DNA of 64,000 bases from Blautia sp. (GTDB taxonomy: Bacteria > Bacillota > Clostridia > Lachnospirales > Lachnospiraceae). This document shows positions 26,632-35,862 of this stretch, in pieces; the first letter of the stretch is position 1; each line of letters begins with the position of its first letter. The notes under the pieces were generated by a model. That model was not told the origin of the DNA. It worked only from the letters and a program-made list of their open reading frames with translations, and did not search any database. The position numbers and the translations under genes are program-made. The stretch is taken from the NCBI GenBank assembly GCA_017515325.1, contig JAFWGA010000032.1:1-64000 (forward strand), given 5' to 3'.

Positions 26632-28389
26632 ATGAAACAGATATTGGTGGAGTATAATAGGGACAAGTCTGCAGCTGAACAGTTGGGAGAGATTCGTGAG
26701 GAGTTTTGTTCGGGAGAATACAAAAGCCTTCTGATTCATATATTTAGTGGGATCACAGACGAGAGCCTGCTCACAGGGATAGCAAAGGAGATAGAAGGCT
26801 TCTGTCAGACAGGTCTGGTCGTGGGGACAATTTCGGCAGGAGAGATCAAAGACGGTTGGGTAATGTCCAAGGGCATTCTTGTCAGCGCCATGCTCTTTCG
26901 GGAGACGGAAATACAGATTCACTCCTTCGAAGCTGTACTGGGCAGAGAGGCTGAGGTCGGAACGAAGATCCGGGAGCTTTTGGACAGCATCAGTGATCTT
27001 AAGGCTGCAGAGCTGTTTATGCCTGGGACCGAGATGGATACCAAGGAGATGTTTGAAAGAATCAGCCGGTGTCGGAAAGGGATTGCCATCTTCGGTGGCT
27101 ATCCCGGCGGGACCAGCCTGAACTCTCCGGAGCATTTTATATTCAGCTCAGAGGGAGCCTTGTATGATGCGCTGAAGGTGGTGACCTATGCAGGCAAAAA
27201 TCTGTATGTCAGTACGGAGAAATCCATCGGCTGGCGGGCTTTGGGACTGCCCTTCAAGGTTACGAAGGGCTATGGCAAGGATCTTGAGGAGATTAATGAT
27301 CGGCCGGCAGCGGAGGTCTATGAGAAATTCCTCCGGATAGACAGAAAGCAGCACAATAATGCGGAGGAAGCCTTTGAATTCCCTCTGCTCACAAGACTGA
27401 ACGGGGATGACATGCTTCGCAGTGTGGTCCATATCAGGGAGGATGGCTCTCTGAGGCTGCATGGCTTTGTAACGGAAGGGATGGATGTTTTCCTCTCCTA
27501 TGGTGATCCTTCCCGGATTGTTGAGACAGTCAATAAAAGACTGGAAGAACTCTGTGAGTTCCGGCCGGAGGTCATCCTGCTCTATTCCTGTATTGTACGC
27601 AAGACCTTCTGGGAGGATTTTGTTGATATGGAAATGGAGCCTTTTGCCCGGATCTGCAGTACTTCCGGCTTTCATACCTGGGGAGAGATATTAAGGGATG
27701 CTGAGACGGGAGTCTTAAGCGAGAATAATATCACCCTTTTATCCATTGGAATGCGGGAAGGAGAACCGAAGGACACGGATGTTAAATCAGTAAGGGTGGA
27801 TGATACGGTTCTTCAAGGGCAGGCTTCCCTTCTGAAACGCCTGACCAGGCTGGTTTACATTACGATGGAGGAGCTGCAGAAGGCACGGCAGCAGTTGGCA
27901 TTCATGGCAGAACGGGATGCACTGACAGGGCTTTTTAACCGTGGTAAGATCGAACAGCTGATCAATGAGAGGCTGGATATGCATGATTGTGTCACTTCTC
28001 TGGTGATGGTTGACCTGGATTTCTTTAAAAGGATAAACGATACCTATGGACATGATATCGGTGATACTGCGCTGACGAATGTGTCGGATATCCTCGCCGA
28101 TTCCGTCAAAGCCCTGGAGGGAGCCTGTGCCGGCCGCTGGGGCGGGGAAGAGTTTCTCATCCTTCTCCCGGATGTGGATGAGGAGGCTGCCATGCTATAT
28201 GCCGAGGAGCTGAGAAAAAAGGTGGAGGGCCATTGCTTTCCCATGCCGGAAGGACTTACCATCAGTCAGGGGGTCGTCACGGTGAGAGAATGTCATGATC
28301 GCAAGCATGTGTACAAGATGGTCGATGATGCGCTGTACAAATCAAAGATAAATGGTAGAAATAGAGTCACCAAAGCGGAATGGTCTTGA
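26632..28389 (+). CDS. FIST-sensor diguanylate cyclase
   Basis: 585 residues from ATG 26632 (GGAGAAGG upstream), preferred over ATG 26611. The N-terminal FIST_N region (about 20-200) carries the GTISAGEI and GYPGGTSLN turns, and a FIST_C region follows (about 225-375). A short helical linker (LVYITMEELQKARQQL) leads to a GGDEF domain from ERDALTGLFNRGK to the end. The active site is GGEEF, a functional variant. FIST domains bind small ligands such as amino acids, so this cytosolic enzyme probably adjusts c-di-GMP to nutrient supply. The serine operon lies immediately upstream, but with its own terminator between. Confidence 0.88.
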   Translation: MKQILVEYNRDKSAAEQLGEIREEFCSGEYKSLLIHIFSGITDESLLTGIAKEIEGFCQTGLVVGTISAGEIKDGWVMSKGILVSAMLFRETEIQIHSFEAVLGREAEVGTKIRELLDSISDLKAAELFMPGTEMDTKEMFERISRCRKGIAIFGGYPGGTSLNSPEHFIFSSEGALYDALKVVTYAGKNLYVSTEKSIGWRALGLPFKVTKGYGKDLEEINDRPAAEVYEKFLRIDRKQHNNAEEAFEFPLLTRLNGDDMLRSVVHIREDGSLRLHGFVTEGMDVFLSYGDPSRIVETVNKRLEELCEFRPEVILLYSCIVRKTFWEDFVDMEMEPFARICSTSGFHTWGEILRDAETGVLSENNITLLSIGMREGEPKDTDVKSVRVDDTVLQGQASLLKRLTRLVYITMEELQKARQQLAFMAERDALTGLFNRGKIEQLINERLDMHDCVTSLVMVDLDFFKRINDTYGHDIGDTALTNVSDILADSVKALEGACAGRWGGEEFLILLPDVDEEAAMLYAEELRKKVEGHCFPMPEGLTISQGVVTVRECHDRKHVYKMVDDALYKSKINGRNRVTKAEWS

Positions 28390-28452
28390 TTGGTGAGAGA
28401 AACCGCCGGCAGATCAGATGTTCCTGCAAACATGGTTGAGGAAGATAATTAT

Positions 28453-28551
28453 AGTAAACGAACAAAAAGCTTGCATTTTGATTCGTTTACTGCACCGAAT
28501 TTACGCCGCTAAAAGCGGCATGATTCCGCAGTAAATTCGTGCGCATACGAT
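28453..28551 (+). repeat. Repeat family B, copy 4 (best-conserved)
   Basis: AGTAAACGAACAAAAAGCTTGC pairs with the following TTTGATTCGTTTACT side. GAATTTACGCCGCT then pairs with AGCGGC...GCAGTAAATTC, both as long stems. It sits between the FIST-GGDEF gene and the sortase gene. Confidence 0.9.
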
Positions 28552-28588
28552 AGGAACAGGGATCAGGCTGAGCAGGAAGGAGCATAAG

Positions 28589-29620
28589 ATGAGGAATACG
28601 GCAGATGCCAGGAAAGCGATCCCCTTGATGGGGAGAAGGATGCGGGAAAAAAACACTAAGGATTCACCTTCTGCATCGGCAGAGAAACAAAAGTCATGGC
28701 TGGCCCGCAACTGGACGACAATCGTGCTTTTTATTATATTCATGATCGGAGTATTATTGATTGCCTATCCGACGGTGGCAGACTGGTGGAACAACTACTG
28801 GTCAGCTAAGGCAGTGGCTTCCTACATGGATACGATTACAGACATGACAGAGGAGGATTTTGAAGAATACTTCAGGAAGGCAGCGGCATATAACCGTAAA
28901 CTGGCTGCTTCCGGTACGCGGTGGGACATGAACCCTGCCCAGGAATATGAATACCGGCATACCCTGGATTTTAATGAATCCGGCATGATGGGCTATATCG
29001 ATATAAAAAAAATTGATATCAGGCTGCCGCTATATCATGGCACTTCGGATGAGGTTCTCTCCAATGCCATCGGGCATATTGCGGCATCCTCCCTTCCTGT
29101 GGGCGGCGAAGGGTCTCACTGTGTGGTGTCCGGCCACAGAGGACTTCCCTCGGCACGGCTTTTTACCGATCTGGATAAGCTGGTAGAGGGAGATACCTTT
29201 GCTTTGATCATCATGAACGAGACACTGACCTATGAGGTGGACCAGATTCGTATTGTGGAGCCCTCGAATTTAAGTGATCTGCAGATCACTCCCGGAAAGG
29301 ATTACTGCACACTGGTTACCTGTACGCCCTATGGCGTGAATACCCATAGATTGCTGATCCGTGGCGTCAGGACAGCCAATCCTAACGGAACGGCTTCTGT
29401 TCTGGCAGATGCACTGCAGATCGAACCAGCCCTGGTAGCTCCTGTTATCGCTGTCCCTATCCTGATTCTCCTTGTCATCATTATGTTCTTTGATACAGGC
29501 CGTAAAAAGAAAAAGAAGAAACTCAGGATTGCCGCGAATGGCGGGATCGATCCCCTGGAGAAGATAGATCCGGAAGACTGGCTGGAAGATTCACTCGAGG
29601 AAGAGGAAACGCAAGAATAA
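28589..29620 (+). CDS. Class C-type (pilus) sortase
   Basis: 343 residues, AGGAGC ribosome site. A membrane helix lies at about 49-68, an extracellular sortase domain at about 130-260, and a second C-terminal helix (APVIAVPILILLVIIMF) is followed by a Lys-rich cytosolic tail. Active-site pieces: His in VVSGHRG, Cys in TLVTCTPYG, Arg in HRLLIRG. The two-helix layout and TCTPYGVNTHR are typical of class C enzymes that polymerise pilins. The usual DPF/W lid is not clear, although GTRWDMNP lies in the right place. No pilin or LPXTG protein is seen nearby, so its substrates are elsewhere. Confidence 0.85.
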   Translation: MRNTADARKAIPLMGRRMREKNTKDSPSASAEKQKSWLARNWTTIVLFIIFMIGVLLIAYPTVADWWNNYWSAKAVASYMDTITDMTEEDFEEYFRKAAAYNRKLAASGTRWDMNPAQEYEYRHTLDFNESGMMGYIDIKKIDIRLPLYHGTSDEVLSNAIGHIAASSLPVGGEGSHCVVSGHRGLPSARLFTDLDKLVEGDTFALIIMNETLTYEVDQIRIVEPSNLSDLQITPGKDYCTLVTCTPYGVNTHRLLIRGVRTANPNGTASVLADALQIEPALVAPVIAVPILILLVIIMFFDTGRKKKKKKLRIAANGGIDPLEKIDPEDWLEDSLEEEETQE

Positions 29621-29643
29621 TTTGGATTCATGGGAGGGATCAG

Positions 29644-30504
29644 ATGGAAAAAATAGCACGGAATCCGGCCTTGCGGCTTGTTGTCATGATAGCCTGTTCA
29701 TTTCTCACGGCTGTGAATATCAAGACCTTTGTCCGGGCGGGGAATCTTTTCCCTGGTGGGGCGACAGGCCTGACGCTGTTGATCCAGCAGATTTTTATCA
29801 GATATCTGAATATGGAGCTGCCATATTCTCTCATCAATGTCATACTCAATGCCATACCGGTCTACATCGGCTTTAGGTATATCGGGAAAAAATTTACCCT
29901 GTATTCCTGCCTGGTAATCGTATTGACGGGCTTTTTTACAGACCTTATCCCTTCCCATTTTGTGACGGATGACATCCTCCTGGTCAGTGTATTCGGCGGT
30001 ATCATTAATGGCTTTATTGTCAGTGTCGTACTGATGTCCGGGGCGACAACCGGCGGGACGGATTTTATCGGTATCTTTCTCTCGGACAAGAAAGGGATCG
30101 ATTCCTTCCATATCATCCTGGGAATCAATGCTGTTATCCTGACGGTGGCCGGGTTGCTCTTTGGATGGGACAGGGCGCTGTATTCGATCATTTATCAGTA
30201 TACGACCACTATCATCCTGCATTCCCTTTATCGTAAGTACCAGCAGGGGACACTCTTTATCGTGACCAATAAGCCCAGAGAGATCTGTGAGGCCATCTCC
30301 TCCGTCTCTCATCATGGGGCTACCATCCTGGAAGGGGAAGGCTCCTATGATCATACGGAGCGCAGCATGGTTTACTCTGTTGTTTCCAGCGCGGAAGCCC
30401 ACAAGGTGATCTCTGCTGTGCGGTCTGTTGATCCCAAGGCCTTTATCAATCTTCTCAAAACCCAGGAGATTTCCGGCAGGTTTTACCGGAGAAGAGAGGA
30501 CTGA
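29644..30504 (+). CDS. YitT family membrane protein (DUF161 + DUF2179)
   Basis: 286 residues, GGGAGG ribosome site, 23 bp after the sortase gene. Five or six hydrophobic segments in the first 200 residues, including GNLFPGGATGLTLLIQQI and the glycine-rich SGATTGGTDFIG, define the DUF161 part. A soluble DUF2179 domain of about 80 residues follows (GATILEGEGSYDHTERSMVYSV). The family is conserved in Firmicutes without a proven transport substrate. It may share an operon with the sortase; a terminator follows. Confidence 0.85.
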   Translation: MEKIARNPALRLVVMIACSFLTAVNIKTFVRAGNLFPGGATGLTLLIQQIFIRYLNMELPYSLINVILNAIPVYIGFRYIGKKFTLYSCLVIVLTGFFTDLIPSHFVTDDILLVSVFGGIINGFIVSVVLMSGATTGGTDFIGIFLSDKKGIDSFHIILGINAVILTVAGLLFGWDRALYSIIYQYTTTIILHSLYRKYQQGTLFIVTNKPREICEAISSVSHHGATILEGEGSYDHTERSMVYSVVSSAEAHKVISAVRSVDPKAFINLLKTQEISGRFYRRRED

Positions 30505-30520
30505 AAAGGAGTCTGAAAAA

Positions 30521-30560
30521 AAGAGCGGGTCCTGGATCATTTCCAGGCTCGCTCTTTTCT
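30521..30560. terminator. Bidirectional intrinsic terminator
   Basis: AAGAGCGGGTCCTGGA pairs with TCCAGGCTCGCTCTT, with A-run before and T-run after. It lies between convergent yitT and the hydroxyacid dehydrogenase gene. Confidence 0.8.
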
Positions 30561-30574
30561 TATGGCAGGGTGTT

Positions 30575-31534
30575 CTATTTTTTGTATCCTGTCTCAAAAT
30601 CAACCACGTTTCGGTATTCTTCTCCCTGTATCCAGTGGCTCAGATTTTCACAGGCGATGTCCACGATGCATTCAAAGGTGTAAGGCAGGTGGAAGCCGCC
30701 GGAAATATGGGGCGTGATCACCAGGTTTTCCTGCTGCCAGAGAGGAGAATCGGCGGGAAGCGGCTCCGGGTCTGTGACATCACAGGCAGCTGCAGCGATC
30801 TGGCCGCTTCTGAGGGCTTTGAGCAGGACTTCGCTTTCTACTGCGTTGCCCCGACCACAGTTGACAAAAAGGGCGCTCGGTTTCATCAGGCGGAAGCGTT
30901 CCTCGGTATAAAAACCAACGGTACCCTTGGTGTTGGGGAGAATGGAGAAAATCACATCTGCCCGGGGCAGTACCGAGTCGACTGCGTCTGTGGTTACCAG
31001 CTCATCGATGCAGGCAGGACAGGCGCTGGGGCGGCGCTTTACGCCGATCACGCAGGCACCCATGCCCTTGAGGATTGCGGCATAATGCATACCGATCTCA
31101 CCAAGACCCATCACGAGAACCGTCGCCCCCACGGGAGAGCTTACGCCACCCTGGTCGGTCCATTGACAGTTTTTCTGAGCATCACGGTACAGATAGAGCT
31201 TCTTCATCAGCATCAGGGTCAGCGCCACGGCATGTTCTGCGACAGCCCGGTTGTAGGCACCGGTGGAATTGCACAGGACGGTGGTCTTTGCAAGCACACC
31301 AGGGACAATATAGGGATCTGCTCCGGCAGACTCCAGCTGGTAAAACTCCAGGTTCTGCGATGCCTGGATCATTTGGGCAGGCACATTGCCTATGATGACA
31401 TTGGCTGCCGCAACCTTCTCCTCGCTAAGCTCTGAGGCGGGGACATATTCCACATGGCAGTCCCTGGCAATCTCGTTGATTCTCTTTTTATGACCTTCAT
31501 TCACAGGAATAGTGACCAGAACGTTTTTCATCAT
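30575..31534 (-). CDS. D-2-hydroxyacid dehydrogenase (NAD-dependent)
   Basis: About 319 residues from one of two adjacent ATGs (31534/31531) behind AAAGGAAC. The NAD site is GLGEIGMHYA at about 140-149. The catalytic-domain motifs are VNCGRGNAV (Arg), DPEPLPADSPLW (Glu) and ITPHISGG (His). It interconverts a 2-oxoacid and a D-2-hydroxyacid, but the substrate is not defined. It is transcribed divergently from a TRAP transporter operon across 435 bp, which suggests that the transported acid and the oxidised or reduced acid are related. Confidence 0.85.
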   Translation of the reverse strand: MMKNVLVTIPVNEGHKKRINEIARDCHVEYVPASELSEEKVAAANVIIGNVPAQMIQASQNLEFYQLESAGADPYIVPGVLAKTTVLCNSTGAYNRAVAEHAVALTLMLMKKLYLYRDAQKNCQWTDQGGVSSPVGATVLVMGLGEIGMHYAAILKGMGACVIGVKRRPSACPACIDELVTTDAVDSVLPRADVIFSILPNTKGTVGFYTEERFRLMKPSALFVNCGRGNAVESEVLLKALRSGQIAAAACDVTDPEPLPADSPLWQQENLVITPHISGGFHLPYTFECIVDIACENLSHWIQGEEYRNVVDFETGYKK

Positions 31535-31803
31535 ATTGTTCCTTTCCATGGCTATTCAGATCATCAGCTCGCGCTGGCTGCGAGCTGGGCAAGCGACAAT
31601 AGGGGTTGTGAACCGACTGTACTTCGCCGCGAGAATACCGGAGAGATCTGAAGCACAGAAACGGTCTCCCGGGCAATTACGGTTTCATACTAATTTAATC
31701 CCAAATTCTTTCTCTTGTCAAACATATTTTTCTATGCCTCCATTCTGGCAACTTGCATAATTCCTGATGGTTATTTTTGTCTATTGTGTCAGATAAAATC
31801 AAA

Positions 31804-31832
31804 TTGCAAATGAAAAATCTGTCAGTTATAAT
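31804..31832 (+). promoter_or_regulatory. Predicted sigma-A promoter of the TRAP operon
   Basis: TTGCAA (31804-31809), 17 bp, TATAAT (31827-31832), with a leader of about 130 nt. The rest of the 31535-31969 gap shows no gene. TTGAACCGC...GTGGTTCTTTGC (31880-31911) contains a loose inverted repeat that may be regulatory. Confidence 0.7.
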
Positions 31833-31969
31833 TTCAATGTATGACGGTCTTTTAGAGAAAGTGTTGATTCAGAGCAGCTTTGAACCGCAAAGAGCTAAGT
31901 GGTTCTTTGCGATGCGGAGATTCTTTCTCTGACCGGAGAGAAGGGACTGTATTTCAGAAAGGAGAAAAA

Positions 31970-32977
31970 ATGAAAAAACGGGTTTTGGCAGTGATGATGG
32001 GCGCGGCTTTAGCGGTTTCCTTACTGGCAGCTACTCTGGCGCAGGCGGCAGAATACGAAATGATCGTAGGCCATGCTCAGCCGGAGGGGAATCCCCGCTA
32101 TGTCTCCATGGAGAAGTTCGCGGCAGATGTAGAGGAAAAGACAGACGGCGCTGTTCACGTGACGGTTTACGGCAATGGCCAGCTGGGAACGGAAAAGGAA
32201 ATGCTGGAGCAGGTAGTACAGGGCGTAGTACAGGGAATGCGTGGCGGTCAGTTTGACTTCTCCCCCCGCCTTCTGATGTTTACGGCTCCTTTCCTTACCC
32301 AGACAAGAGCCCAGGTCACAGCCCTTCTTCAGTCAGATCTGGCAAAGAGCGTCTGCGCGGAAGCAGAAGAGAGTACCGGCACTGTCATCATCAACCTCTG
32401 TGATGCCGGTGGTTACCGTCAGTTCTCCAACAACAACCATCCCATCACCAAGCCGGATGACCTGAAGGGCCTGAAGATGAGAACAAACGGTATGAAGACC
32501 ATTGATATGACCTTCACCACCATGGGCGCTTCCACTGTTTCCGTACCCTATGCTGATCTGTACATGGGACTGAAAACAGGTGTGGCGGACGGTCAGGAAA
32601 ATCCCTGGGTCAATGTTGTCGGCATGAAGTTCTATGAGGTTCAGAAGTATTTCACCGCTGTCAACTATCAGTTCCATCCGGATCCCTTCTATGTCAATGC
32701 TCAGTGGTGGAACTCCCTTCCGGAGGAGTATCGTGAGATCATCCTGGAATGTGCGACCGAGATGGGTGAGTACAATGATCAGCTGATCGATGAGAATTCC
32801 GAGGCTGCGAAAGAAGAGATCATAGCATCCGGGGCAGAGGTCTATGAGCCTACTGAGGAAGAGATCGCCGCATTCGTAGAGGCGGCTCAGCCGGTCTATG
32901 ATCAGATGGTAGAAGAAGGCATCTGCACTGAAGAGGAAATGCAGCAGATGCTGGATATCGTTGCCAATGCCGAGTGA
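31970..32977 (+). CDS. dctP: TRAP transporter solute-binding protein (DctP)
   Basis: 335 residues from ATG 31970 with AAAGGAG upstream; the frame continues back to a TTG at 31880 without a site. The signal peptide MKKRVLAVMMGAALAVSLL is followed by the DctP domain: YEMIVGHAQPEGNPR, GLKMRTNGM with the carboxylate-binding arginine, and MGASTVSVPYADLYMGLKTG. It catches an organic acid outside the cell and hands it to DctQM. A hairpin-T6 terminator between it and dctQ should keep it in excess over the membrane subunits. Confidence 0.92.
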   Translation: MKKRVLAVMMGAALAVSLLAATLAQAAEYEMIVGHAQPEGNPRYVSMEKFAADVEEKTDGAVHVTVYGNGQLGTEKEMLEQVVQGVVQGMRGGQFDFSPRLLMFTAPFLTQTRAQVTALLQSDLAKSVCAEAEESTGTVIINLCDAGGYRQFSNNNHPITKPDDLKGLKMRTNGMKTIDMTFTTMGASTVSVPYADLYMGLKTGVADGQENPWVNVVGMKFYEVQKYFTAVNYQFHPDPFYVNAQWWNSLPEEYREIILECATEMGEYNDQLIDENSEAAKEEIIASGAEVYEPTEEEIAAFVEAAQPVYDQMVEEGICTEEEMQQMLDIVANAE

Positions 32978-32997
32978 GAATTATCTTGGAACGGTGG

Positions 32998-33037
32998 GGG
33001 CAGGCCGCCGCGGATGAGCGGGGGCCTGCCCTTTTTT
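32998..33037 (+). terminator. Intra-operon terminator between dctP and dctQ
   Basis: GGGCAGGCC (32998-33006) pairs exactly with GGCCTGCCC (33023-33031), then T6. Partial termination here would set the ratio of binding protein to membrane subunits. Confidence 0.8.
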
Positions 33038-33093
33038 CCATGTGTAGTCTGGGAAACGAATAAATCGGTTGTGTTGATAGAGGAGGAGTTTTT

Positions 33094-33591
33094 GTGGAAA
33101 AGCTAAAGAAATTCGGCAAAGTCCTGTTTACCGTCTATTTTGATATAGGCGTCGTTGCATTGGGACTTTTGGCTGTTTTAGTCTGCTTTGCCGTTATCAT
33201 GCGGTATTTCTTTGCCATCAGCTGGAAAGAGCTTTCCGAGTTCAATGTTACCCTCTTTGCCTTTACCACTTTCTGGGGGCTGGGGGTGAACGTGATCAAG
33301 GGCGAGCATGTTATGATCGACATCCTGTATAATGCATTAAAACCGGCTATGAAAAAGGCCTTAAGCATTTTTGACTATGTGGTTATGATGCTGGTGGATC
33401 TGGTCTTTACCTGGCAAGGCTATAAATATGTCCAGATGGCAGGAAAACAGATCAGCCAGGGCATGGAGATCCCCATGAAATATATGTATGGTATCATGCC
33501 CGTGTGCGGCGTGCTTTGCGCTGTCTGCATCCTGATCAAGCTGATCGAGGCTGTTGCCTCCCCGCTTGAAGCCTTCGAGAAAAAAGAATAG
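33094..33591 (+). CDS. dctQ: TRAP transporter small membrane subunit (DctQ)
   Basis: 165 residues, GTG start behind GAGGAGG. Four hydrophobic helices; the RYFFAISWKELSEF segment and TFWGLGVNVIKGEHV are typical of the DctQ family. It forms the membrane complex with DctM, encoded 16 bp downstream. Confidence 0.9.
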   Translation: MEKLKKFGKVLFTVYFDIGVVALGLLAVLVCFAVIMRYFFAISWKELSEFNVTLFAFTTFWGLGVNVIKGEHVMIDILYNALKPAMKKALSIFDYVVMMLVDLVFTWQGYKYVQMAGKQISQGMEIPMKYMYGIMPVCGVLCAVCILIKLIEAVASPLEAFEKKE

Positions 33592-33606
33592 GAGGGGTCT
33601 TAGATT

Positions 33607-34899
33607 ATGGCAATGCTCATTCTTCTGGTACTGCTTATTGTTTTCGCGGTTCTTGGTGTGCCGCTGGCTTTTGCCATCGGTGCGGCCTGCATCACCTATA
33701 TCCAGACCAACGCCCCGAATTTCATCAGCATGATCCCGCAGAGGATCTGGAACGGAGCCTTCTCTGAGCTTATGATTGCCATGCCCTTGTTCATGCTGGC
33801 AGGCGAACTGATGAATGTCGGCGGTATGACCCAGCGCCTCATGGATTTTTGTACCGTTCTTCTTCGCCCTATCAACGGGGGACTGGGAGAGGTCAATGTT
33901 GTGGCATCGATGATTTTCGGCGGAATATCAGGCTCCTCTGTCGCGGATACCTCCGCTCTGGGATCCATAGAGATCCCGGCCATGGAAGAGGCCGGCTATC
34001 CCCGCGGAGTAGCCACAGGAGTCACCGTTGCATCTTCTACCATGGGTATGATTATTCCTCCCTCTACACCCATGATCGTATATTCCATGATTTCCGGAGG
34101 GTCGGTAGGGGCACTTTTTATGGCAGGAGCCGTTCCGGGGATCCTGATCGGCCTGACTCAGCTGATCCTGGTGTATATTCTCTCTGAAAAGAATCACTGG
34201 CATCCGAAAAAGACGTCCGTCTCCGGCTCAGAGATCCGCAAAAAACTGCTGGGAGGTCTTCCCGCGCTTTTGCTGCCCCTGTTTATCATTATCTGCGTTT
34301 CCGGTGGTGTCTGCACTGCATCCGAGAGCGCCGGCGTGGCGGTATTCTACTCCTTGATCGTAGGCTTTTTCATCTATAAGGAGCTGACCTGGAAGCAGGT
34401 CTGGGAAGCTTTGAAAAAGAGCTTTATCTCCTCGTCCTCCATCATGATCATCATTGGCTTTACCACTATCTTTACCTGGGTTCTGACCATGCAGGGAGTC
34501 CCCAAAATGGTAGCAGATTTCTTCATGGCACTGAACATGCCAAGATTCAGCGTTGCCCTTATCTTTGTTCTCATGATCCTGGTGATCGGTACCTTTATTG
34601 ATGTATCCCCTGCCATCCTGCTTCTGACCCCCATTCTTCTGCCGGTTATGAATTCCTATGGCTTCAGTACCCTTCAGTTCGGGGCCATGATGATCACTGG
34701 CCTGGCGATTGGCCTGGTCACGCCGCCTGTAGGTATGTGTCTGAATGCCTGCAACAAGATCAACGGGATGCCGATCATTGAAATATTCAAAAATGCCCTT
34801 CCTTTCATAGCCTGCAACATTATTGTCCTGATCGCGATCTCTGTCTGGAGTCCTCTGACGACCTGGCTTCCCACCTTGATGGGATATGGATTATACTAA
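33607..34899 (+). CDS. dctM: TRAP transporter large membrane subunit (DctM)
   Basis: 430 residues, TAGGAGGGG ribosome site. About 12 hydrophobic segments. DctM signatures: MPLFMLAGELMN, the GGISGSSVADTSALG loop, TMGMIIPPSTPMIVY and the late GLVTPPVGMCLNAC. It is the sodium-coupled carrier of the TRAP system fed by DctP. The family suggests C4-dicarboxylate, sialic acid or another carboxylate; the divergent hydroxyacid dehydrogenase suggests a 2-hydroxy- or 2-oxoacid. Confidence 0.92.
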   Translation: MAMLILLVLLIVFAVLGVPLAFAIGAACITYIQTNAPNFISMIPQRIWNGAFSELMIAMPLFMLAGELMNVGGMTQRLMDFCTVLLRPINGGLGEVNVVASMIFGGISGSSVADTSALGSIEIPAMEEAGYPRGVATGVTVASSTMGMIIPPSTPMIVYSMISGGSVGALFMAGAVPGILIGLTQLILVYILSEKNHWHPKKTSVSGSEIRKKLLGGLPALLLPLFIIICVSGGVCTASESAGVAVFYSLIVGFFIYKELTWKQVWEALKKSFISSSSIMIIIGFTTIFTWVLTMQGVPKMVADFFMALNMPRFSVALIFVLMILVIGTFIDVSPAILLLTPILLPVMNSYGFSTLQFGAMMITGLAIGLVTPPVGMCLNACNKINGMPIIEIFKNALPFIACNIIVLIAISVWSPLTTWLPTLMGYGLY

Positions 34900-34947
34900 G
34901 AAATGCTGACGAAAAGTGCCTAAACTCTATATGGGGGTGGAGAAGGG

Positions 34948-35751
34948 ATGAGAGCTGTCTGTGTGGATGATGACAGACAGGTAGTGGAGGATACGGTTTC
35001 CTTATGCGGCAGGCTGAAGGAAGTGGATCTTGTGCAGGGCTTTACGGATTCCAGAGAAGCCCTGAGGTGGCTGGAATATCACCCGGCGGATTTTGCCCTT
35101 CTGGATATCCATATGCCGGAAATGGATGGGCTTGAACTGGCACAAAGGCTTCTTTCCCGTCATCCCGGGACAGCCGTCGTATTCCTGACAGCTCATCCCC
35201 GCTATGCGGTGGATGCCTTTGCCATGCATGCCTGTGGGTATATCCTGAAGCCCCTTTCCCCGGAAAGACTGATCAGGGAAGTGGATCACGCTATCCTGTA
35301 CCGCAAGGCAGCCTTTCCCAGCCATATCAAGGTCAAGACATTCGGCAATTTTGAGATTCTGGTGGACGGGAGAATGGTTGCGTTCAAACGATCCAGGGCA
35401 AAGGAGCTTCTGGCTTTTCTTGTAGATCGGCAGGGCGGAGGTGTTTCCCGGGCGGAGATTTTTGCCGTTCTTTGGGACAACCGGAATTATGACCATGCGA
35501 TGCAAAAACAGCTGGATGTGATTATTCGAAGTCTTCGTGAAACCTTGAGACAGTATCAGATCAGCGAGATTCTGGAGATGCGTAGCGGCTATCTCAGGAT
35601 AAGGCCTGAACTGCTCGAATGCGACCTTTACCTTTATGAGGAAGGGGACAAAAGAGCGGCAGAAGCCTACAGGGGAGAATATATGAATAATTATCCCTGG
35701 GGATCCATGACAGAAGCCTCTTTGACCAGAAGCATCCATTATGGATATTGA
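34948..35751 (+). CDS. Response regulator with SARP/winged-helix output
   Basis: 267 residues. The receiver domain (1 to about 118) has acidic DDD at 7-9, phospho-acceptor Asp53 in LLDIHMPEMDG, a Thr in FLTAHP and Lys in YILKPLSP. After it, from about 127, comes a winged-helix part (KTFGNFEILVDGRMV, FKRSRAKELLAFLVD, LWDN, and LDVIIRSLRETL) with a short C-terminal extension, like SARP-type regulators. It lies 48 bp after dctM with a GGTGGAGAAGG site, so it probably belongs to the TRAP operon and senses its solute via an unlinked kinase; no histidine kinase is nearby. Confidence 0.85.
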   Translation: MRAVCVDDDRQVVEDTVSLCGRLKEVDLVQGFTDSREALRWLEYHPADFALLDIHMPEMDGLELAQRLLSRHPGTAVVFLTAHPRYAVDAFAMHACGYILKPLSPERLIREVDHAILYRKAAFPSHIKVKTFGNFEILVDGRMVAFKRSRAKELLAFLVDRQGGGVSRAEIFAVLWDNRNYDHAMQKQLDVIIRSLRETLRQYQISEILEMRSGYLRIRPELLECDLYLYEEGDKRAAEAYRGEYMNNYPWGSMTEASLTRSIHYGY

Positions 35752-35798
35752 GCCGCGCGACGCCATTGCCGACAATTTCCTGTGCGCGGTTTTGGAAA

Positions 35799-35834
35799 AA
35801 AACACCCCCCTTTTATTGAAAAGGGGGGTGTTTT
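35799..35834. terminator. Perfect bidirectional terminator
   Basis: AAAACACCCCCC pairs with GGGGGGTGTTTT around TTTTATTGAAAA. It ends the TRAP/response regulator operon. Confidence 0.9.
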
Positions 35835-35862
35835 GCCGCAGGAAGGAAGGATGAGGGTAAAT

